Assembly: GCA_947652605.1 (NCBI GenBank)
Contig: OX393581.1
Span: forward strand, 24,856,788-24,920,787
Source: Elmis aenea
Lineage: Eukaryota; Arthropoda; Insecta; Coleoptera; Elmidae
Length of the DNA stretch: 64,000 bases
Reading direction: 5' to 3'
Shown: piece after piece, positions 57,601-64,000 of the stretch
How positions within the stretch are numbered: the stretch's first letter is position 1
Layout: the number at the start of each line of letters is the position of its first letter
Position numbers and translations under genes: made by a program
Notes under the pieces: generated by a model
The model's input: the letters and a program-made list of their open reading frames with translations, nothing else
The model's database searches: none
Told to the model about the DNA's origin: nothing

Positions 57601-58437
57601 TTTCATAACTTGAAAGTAAAGGTCGCTAAAATAATTTTAATTTTGTTTTTAAATTAAGCATTAAAATTTGTATAAAAAACGTAACAAATTTTTAAAAATG
57701 ATGACATTTTATTGTTCGTCTGTAGTGCCAAAATGTAAAGCGATATAAAAAGTCTGATTATATAGGCGGCCTTCCCTCAAAAATATAGCCCAAGAGATTG
57801 ATATCAGATTTTCGTTAACTATTATGGTAACCGAGAAAACATTCGAAAACGTCACTAACAAAGTGGTTTATGTGACATACGTCTAAAACTGGAACAAATC
57901 AATAAGATATACATTAGTAAGTGTATATAAAGTTAATTTAACATTCCCACTAAACGTATATACTATTGATTTACAACCTAATCACCAAATTTAAATCAAT
58001 AAAAATGTTCTGGTCCCAAAGAACTACGTCTACTATTTTAAATAAATCATGGATGTTCCTAAAATTCTTAAATAATACTTTCTTATTGTGTTGTGTTTTA
58101 ATCAAGCCGTCATTTCGATTAAAACGACAGTATTTTGTTAATAAGCACAAGTAATAATTTCGCAGGGTGAAGAAATGTTCGGGAATTTTCCAAAAATTGT
58201 ACCCCTTATTTCATAATATAAGATGGACATCAAAAATTGGTGTTTAAAAGTATTTTCTTGCTAACTATAAACTACTAAACGATATGGGTTAACGAAAAAT
58301 TTAAATCGAAAATAAATACCTCGCTTATAAAAATCCTTCGTTGTAGTTTTTCCAATTCCAGTATTCGCTCCTGTTATGATGGCCGTTTTTCCATCAAGGC
58401 GTACATTAGATGTATATTTTCTTGTAAATAATCCCAT
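54634..58437 (-). CDS. Retinol dehydrogenase-like short-chain dehydrogenase (RDH11-14 group), complete
   Basis: Four exons on the minus strand (58437-58320, 55635-55273, 55165-55043, 54986-54634) join in frame to 318 residues starting [19 protein letters not shown]. Classical SDR signatures are all present: cofactor-binding TGANTGIG (22-29), NNAG (105-108), catalytic Ser in NVSS (153-156) and YNRSK (Tyr182, Lys186), then [14 protein letters not shown]. Length and wording match the RDH11/12/13/14 group, which interconverts retinoids or other lipid alcohols and aldehydes with NADP(H). In insects the substrate is often unknown. There is no N-terminal membrane anchor beyond the short leader. Intron 1 (2.7 kb) contains a foldback. 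The partner at 35433-39182 is truncated. Confidence 0.9.
55636..58319. other. Intron 1 of the complete dehydrogenase gene, with a foldback
   Basis: AT-rich. Holds the 1.1 kb foldback (about 56745-57835) seen in the left unit. Relative to the left copy it lacks the TTTGGTCCACCCTATA stretch near 38656 and has an extra block near 57545-57580. Confidence 0.6.
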
Positions 58438-59029
58438 TTTTTGCTTTATTAATTCTTTCCGCTATCACAATCAACGCTTCACTCAACACTACTGTACAAT
58501 TGTAAATGCAACTGCTTAAAATCGACGCGCGAGCTGGCCAAGGTCAGTTATATTACAAGTTTAAAATTCTCATACAAGTTTTTTGCAGTAAGTAAATTAC
58601 CAAGGTAAAAAGGTATTCACTAATTGTCAATGTTATTATCATGGCGGATCGTTTATAACTATCTGTTTTTTTTATCAGCAATGAGTAAACACAAAATTTC
58701 TATCAGCATTATCAGTATATCATGTAGATATTTTAAAACTTCTATTGATACATATTAATTTAAAAAAAATATAATTAGATGCAATAAGACATTTTATTGT
58801 ATATTATAAAGATTAATAAAAATTCTGTTTTTTTTGCGCCCAAAGTGTCTGTTTATGTGTAAATCACAGAAAGCCGATCCATCAAACATTGCAAATAAGT
58901 GAGAAAGTAAAACTTGGTAAAACTGGGAAAAACTAAAAACAATCAGGCAAGCGTACTTACCTAAAAGAGGGTTAGTACTTGTGTCATTCATTCTCTTGAG
59001 GTTTCCAGATATTTGAATTTTACTTTCGC
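58438..59029. other. Dehydrogenase 5' flank
   Basis: Single-copy, AT-rich upstream sequence outside the duplication. It should hold the promoter of the complete dehydrogenase gene, but I see no clear core motif. Confidence 0.4.
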
Positions 59030-59810
59030 CATACGTAGTATGAAGAAAGTATTGTGATCGCGAAAGTGTTCGAATTCCAGATTTCGACGGATATACACGT
59101 TTTGAGGTCCCCTGAACCCGTTTTGACTATTTTTGCGATGACGTCCGCGTGTGAGTATGCGCGCGCGAGCGCGTGTGTGTAGGGGCCAGACGTTAAAAAT
59201 GTAAAATTTTTATAGCAGTTTTAGATAGAGCCTTTAAAAAAGTGTGCAAATGTTTAATTTTTCAAATAATAACTTATATACAGAGTGTTTAAGTTGAAAC
59301 GACAACCCTAAATTACACAAAAACAGTGATAGACAAAAAAATTCTTATTATGTGGGATTGTTGTCTATGTTAAGGTCAATTAAAAACCCTAATAATTTTT
59401 TTGGTAATATTTAAAATTACGAAATTATTTAAAAAAAATCAAAATTTTGAAAATTGTTCTCGTTAACGTTTCTAATTTTACTATGTTAAAGAGTTTATTT
59501 TTCTTTGTAAAATGCCGTTTGTCTTAACTCCCTTGAATTTCTGTGAAAAAAGATATGACTTTTTTAAAATTTCGATTTTTTTTTTTTAAAACGCTATGGT
59601 TGTTCATATTCATAAACATTCGCATGAAACGTCATTTTGACAGACGTCGTCTACGTCATGTTAACAGACGTCAATAACAAAAATGAGTTTAGGTATAGAG
59701 CGCCTGGAGCGGCACTTTAAACTTTTTATACCCACTAATACACAAACATACATACGGACAAATACAATATTAATGGCGAAAGTCATTTGGTGGCCACTCC
59801 AGTTTATTAA
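59030..59810. repeat. Dispersed repeat related to the interior of the satellite-bearing element
   Basis: The segment 59155-59530 (GCGCGTGTGTGTA, CCAGACGTTAAAA, GTGTTTAAG, GACAACCCTAAATTACA) matches 45095-45485. The segment 59630-59805 (CATGAAACGTCATTTT, TTTGGTGGCCAC) matches the inverse of 49430-49555. It looks like a solo relative of the ancestral element without the satellite. Confidence 0.65.
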
Positions 59811-60574
59811 TAAAAAACTTGTAGTAATTTTAACAATAATAGAGTCCACATATTTAACTCATTAATTTTTACAATTTTTTCAAACATAGACTTGTAAGAT
59901 TTTTTTTGAATTTTAACTGGCAATTGTGGGGCACCTTAATATCATTTTTTTTCAGTGATGTTCTTATTTAGGGGCATAAAATGTTCAATTAATACCAGGT
60001 CTACAGCAGAACCGGCCTTAAGCGTAGGGATCCGTGCTTAAAAAGAGGAATAAGCAATAAAATAAAAAGTTGTATTTAAAAAATGTAAATCTAAGGAGGT
60101 ACTTATTAATAGCATAGGAATAATATGAATACAAAACTATTCTGTATCTTATTACTTAAAAAGTTATTGTTTAATTATGAAATACTTTACTAAATAAATA
60201 AATTATACCATTAATGTAGATTATTTTTTGAATATTATCACCAAATCGCTAAAGCGCTTGTCTTTTGTTCATAAAAATATAGGAGTAATAAAGACTAAAT
60301 CATTACTTTTCTTTTTTATCCCTTTGGGATGTTTATATAATATAGTTTTTTTCTTTAATGAAATTATTGTCAATTTAATGATGAGATTGGTTTTGTTTGC
60401 TTAAACAGTTTTTTTTTTAAAGTTGTAAATAAAAGATTTTGGGAAAGCTAAAGCCAAAAAGAATAATTTTATTTGAGTTTCTATTTAGTTTAAAATAAAA
60501 TTGGTTCGTTGAGCTCTCTTGTTTTATAAATTGGTCGAATTTGTTGTTTGTTCAACAATTTAGAAAATAGAATA
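59811..60574. other. AT-rich spacer
   Basis: No gene. A solitary element end (CAGAACCGGCCTTAAGCGTA, about 60008) has a loose inverted match near 62870-62900, on the far side of the next foldback. Confidence 0.4.
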
Positions 60575-62798
60575 TACAGGGTGATTGATTGGGATCAGGC
60601 ATTAAAAATATATGAAGAATGATAAAGGGTATTCATCTGAAATTTTGGTTATGACTATAATGGCATATGATCTATTTAATAAAAATATTTTCAAGATGGT
60701 GACACTTCCGGAAACACGGGAAGTTGATGTCTACTTCCTTATTCCAAATACAATGGTCCATTTTTCATTGCATTTTTAGATTTGACACGTTATATTGGAG
60801 GGACTTTTGATAGCATTTCCTGCAGTCGTTTTTTAGATTTTTGGACTTTTTTGAAAAAGTTTTGATTTTCATCGTGATGCTTAATATTATCTACCGCCGC
60901 AATTTTTGAAGAGAAAATGCTTAAATTTAGACTATGCATAGAAGAAACCTTGGAGTTCATGCTGGAAATGTTGTAATCGATTCATTTACAGAGTGTCCAA
61001 AATTTAAGTTTCTTTTAATACAACTTCAGACCACTAAAACTCGTTTTTTTTTCAAATACAATGCGTAACTTTTTTCATTTTTTAATAAAAAATTAAATTC
61101 TGCATCAATTGGTTTTAGCGGTTCCTATACCTATCTGCAACAATTTTCGAGTTATTAAGTATTTTTGATAAACTTAAGAGAAATCGCAACATTTTTAAAT
61201 AGTAGACCTTGGAAACGACAACAAATGCCAATATTGATAACCGTCAACCACTTTCATCGCATATACAGGGTGAGTCACGACGGACGCGTCGCTATCTTCG
61301 CAATGAGTGGAAAGTGAAGCCTATTGAATGAAATGGAAATATGTACCTCTCTTTCTAAGGTGTACTTTTCACAGTTGGCAGCAAACCTAGAAAATCAAAT
61401 AAAACTAGGAAAACTTACAGAACCGGCATGAAAATTGTTGAGGTTATGTTATGAAACGTGAATTTTGCAAATGTCATATATTTTAACTGTCAAAAATGAG
61501 GTGAACATTACGCGCGCTTCTCACGTTGACCAATCCGATGAATATTAGCTGTCAATGGTCCAATCGCCGCATTAAAAAGAGAGGATGTATATCTGTACCG
61601 TTCACTATGTTACGCAAAATTTGAACTATTAGCAATATTATGTTTATTATATATATGGTGTGACGTATCCATAAAAATAGAAAGTCAAGAGTTTTCAAAC
61701 GAATATTTTGAACTTATTTTATATTCATGAGGAAAGTCACAAGATTATCGAAAGAACTTGCCGGTGTTCAGTGAGAGGTATCCTCATTTGATTGTAATGA
61801 CCAAACAGAAATTTCAATTTAGAAGAGAGAAATCTACTAGCATTCGACCTAAGCCTGTGACAAATAATGAAACTAATGAAGTTAACATCCTGAGATATTT
61901 TAATGCCCATCCTCAGCAATCAATTCGATCGGCACCGCAAGACTTGGGTTTAACATATCTACTATGCTGTACAAGCTACATTAAAAGTGCACAACTATTC
62001 GTTCGCACGTTCAATAATCTGGTAATATTGTCCATGAATGTAAAATACATTCAAAATATTCGTGTTTGAATATTCTTGATTTTCTATTTACATGGATACA
62101 TCAGACAAACGCGATAAAAGTGGTTGACGGTTATTAATATTGGCATTTGCTGTCATTTCCAAGGTCTACTATTTAAAAATGTTGCGATTTCTCTCAAGTT
62201 TATCAAAAATTCTTAATAACTCGAAAATTGTTGCCGATAGGTATAGGAAACGCTAATACAGATTGATGCAGAATTTATTTTTTTATTAAAAAATGAAAAA
62301 AAATTAAGCATTGTATTTGAAAAAAACGAGTTTTAGTGGTCTGAAGTTGTATTAAAAGAAACTTAAATTTTGGACACCCTGTAAGTAATGCATCGATTGC
62401 AAAATTTCCAGCATGAACTCCAAGGTTTCTTCTATGCATAGTCTAAATTTAAGCGTTTTCTCTTCAAAAATTGCGGCGGTAGATAATATTAAGCATCACG
62501 ATGAAAATCGAAACATTTTCAAAAAAGTCCAAAAATCTAAAAAACAACTGCAAGAAATGCTATCAAAAGTCCCTCTAAAATAACGTGTCAAATCTAAAAA
62601 TGCAATAAAAAATGGACCATTGTGTTTGGAATAAGAAAGTAGACGTCAACTTCCGGTATTTCCGGAAGTGTCGCTATTTTGAAAATAATTTCATTAAACA
62701 GATCAGTTGCCATTATGGACATAACCAAAATTTCAGATCAATACCCTTTTTCATTCTTCATATATTTTTATTGCACGGTCCCAATCAATCACCCTGTA
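60575..62798. repeat. 2.2 kb foldback with TACAGGGTGATTGATTGGG ends
   Basis: Arms of about 690 bp (60575-61262 and 62105-62798) are mirrored, beginning TACAGGGTGATTGATTGGG, with TA at the borders. The loop starts at 61264 with TATACAGGGTGAGTCACGAC, the outer end sequence of the 8332-10361 foldback, here unpaired. A transposase N-terminal remnant follows. Confidence 0.9.
61758..62069 (+). pseudogene. Transposase helix-turn-helix remnant (ITm-like)
   Basis: An open stretch of about 100 codons includes NILRYFNAHPQQSIRSAPQDLGL, which resembles the N-terminal HTH of Tc1/mariner-superfamily transposases (the AHP..SIR.A..DLG pattern), followed by disrupted sequence. No catalytic region. Complements the C-terminal remnant found at 2663-2917. 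Confidence 0.5.
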
Positions 62799-63767
62799 TG
62801 TGTAACCATATCATACAATTAAAGCTTGGTTTTCATCTGATTTTTTTTAGGGGTCCCACAGTTTGTAAATGCGTAGGGCCCCGCGCTTTTTATGGCCGGC
62901 CCGGTCTTTAGTTGTTAAACTCTTGAAATATTTTTTGATATTTTTCTCTACGAATTTGGCTGAACATGAAGTTAAGTCCACGACAACTTTATCTGCTAAA
63001 TTTAATTTTTTTCTTTCTGTTGTTGCAGATTCTACATGTAACACGACGATTGTTTAAAACAATTGGTACATCTACAATTATTTTAATATATTATTTCCTT
63101 CGTGTAATTTAAAGATGTTGATATAGTCATTCTGTTTAATCACATTTGCGTCGAATGTTTATGTAAATGAACAACAGATTTCCAAGGTTTGTGCAGTCCT
63201 GGAAAAATCAAGCTGATATTTATTAATTGGCCAGCATAAGTTGTATACCTAAAACAATTGCAATTGTATATTCTGTAGTAATTATATTAAATGCAATTTA
63301 TGTAGCAATTTTTTATTTTTTAGTAGACATTTATTGTTGTGAATTATTATTTTTGGATTAATACTTTCAGTTAAAACAAAATAAAATTGTTTAAATGAAG
63401 ATAAGGTCTACCAGGTAGACTCTACCTAATAGTGACATTGGTAATGAAAAGGAAAACCGTGTTTTTTATAAAATTGCAGGTGAGGCGTCATTACAATGAA
63501 TAATTAACTTTTTTGAAATGTATTACTAGTTTGACAAGTTGTTGGTGATTATTATAAATAAACGATTTGATGATGCACAACAATTAGATTTAAAGAGTCA
63601 AGTTATTTTAATCTTTAATTATATGTTGCTGATTAATTATAGTACTACGTGGAAAAGACTAGAGGTCTGGGAGTGTACATGTTTTAATTTAGTAAACCTT
63701 AAATTTAAAAAAACACAAGAAACACGTTTGTCATTTTATTTTTGGCGCAACCTTGTATAAAAACAAC
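62799..63767. other. AT-rich spacer
   Basis: Apart from a GGGCCCCGCG / GGCCGGCCC stretch (62875-62905) that may be a transposon end, no gene or repeat is recognised. Confidence 0.4.
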
Positions 63768-64000
63768 ACAGTTTAATCTTCTTCTTTTTCTTAATCGGGT
63801 CCTCTTGTACCTTTCGGTATCGAGGTATGTTTCCTAAGTTCCTGATTTTTTCTCCATCTCTGCCTATCATTGGCTAACTGTGGCACATCTCTCTAGCTGA
63901 CTCCTTCTTCTTCTAGGCTAAATCTCTCTTCGTTTTCCCATTTTGTTCTTGGTCTTCCTTTACTTCTCTTACCCTTCAATTTCGTTTTTCATCCCATTTT
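63768..64000 (-). pseudogene. LINE reverse-transcriptase C-terminal tail, partial at window edge
   Basis: Minus-strand reading gives GRPRTKWENEERFSLEEEGVS, an in-frame stop, then RDVPQLANDRQRWRKNQEL, and ends in GAAGAAGAAG. The GRPRTKW...A.DR..WR layout is the same C-terminal tail as in the RTE-like fragments at 33543 and 52820, but from a different, decayed family. It continues right of the window. Confidence 0.6.

Larger units (their letters stand above)
39179..58355. repeat. Tandem duplication, right unit (12.4 kb plus two insertions)
   Basis: Second copy of 26796-39182, expanded by a 5.5 kb satellite-bearing TIR element (44549-50091) and a P-like transposon (50329-51912). The junction with the left unit at 39179-39182 is the 4-mer AATT, shared by both parental sequences. 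Beyond 58355 homology stops and exon 1 of the dehydrogenase continues. Confidence 0.95.

Noticed and set aside
60008..62905. An element spanning from CAGAACCGGCCTTAAGCGTA to GCGTAGGGCCCCGCG that would enclose the 60575 foldback
   Set aside because: The two ends match only loosely and no target duplication is visible, so not listed as an element.

Overview
The window is animal, almost certainly insect, nuclear DNA. It is AT-rich, the genes have short spliced exons with GT/AG borders, and transposon debris is dense. The gene set fits a holometabolous insect: striatin/Cka, Cdt2/l(2)dtl, two secreted group-7-allergen-like TULIP proteins and a retinol-dehydrogenase-type SDR. A beetle is my guess, but nothing here proves the order.

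Layout. (1) 1-4000: the last three exons of a striatin-family gene (+), with a piggyBac-type MITE upstream and a 1.8 kb foldback in the last intron. (2) 4000-17280: no host gene recognised. It holds a hAT MITE and a nested set of palindromes at 7160-13708: an outer foldback contains an inner foldback whose arm carries a hAT MITE, next to a Helitron-like piece, and a 5'-truncated LINE sits in the outer right arm. A further foldback lies at 14236-15404 and a broken Myb/SANT-like gene at 15882-16130. (3) 17287-19500: Cdt2 (-), three exons, 700 aa. (4) 20066-25111: two tandem five-exon secreted-protein genes (+) with the same exon plan, separated by palindromic elements. (5) 25700-26385: three back-to-back GC-rich hairpins, one with a TTA target duplication.

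(6) 26796-58355: a tandem duplication of a 12.4 kb unit. Each unit carries an unrecognised three-exon gene (281 aa), two hAT MITEs, a foldback, a reverse-transcriptase fragment inside a TIR element, and a retinol-dehydrogenase-like gene (-). The junction at 39179-39182 has 4 bp of microhomology and cuts exon 1 of the left dehydrogenase copy, so only the right copy (54634-58437, 318 aa) is complete. The right unit has also received a 5.5 kb TIR element packed with about 28 satellite monomers and a 1.58 kb P-superfamily-like transposon with an 8-bp target duplication. The left unit supplies the empty site for the latter.

(7) 58438-64000: dispersed repeats, another large foldback (60575-62798) holding a transposase helix-turn-helix remnant, and a broken LINE tail at the right edge.

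The unifying theme is a family of long foldbacks whose ends, and whose internal shells, read TA-TACAGGGTG or close variants. Two contain scraps of Tc1/mariner-superfamily transposase (an N-terminal HTH in one, the C-terminal D-containing block in the other), which suggests an ITm source. The near-identity of the duplicated units means false haplotype duplication in the assembly has to be excluded before the tandem duplication is treated as biological.
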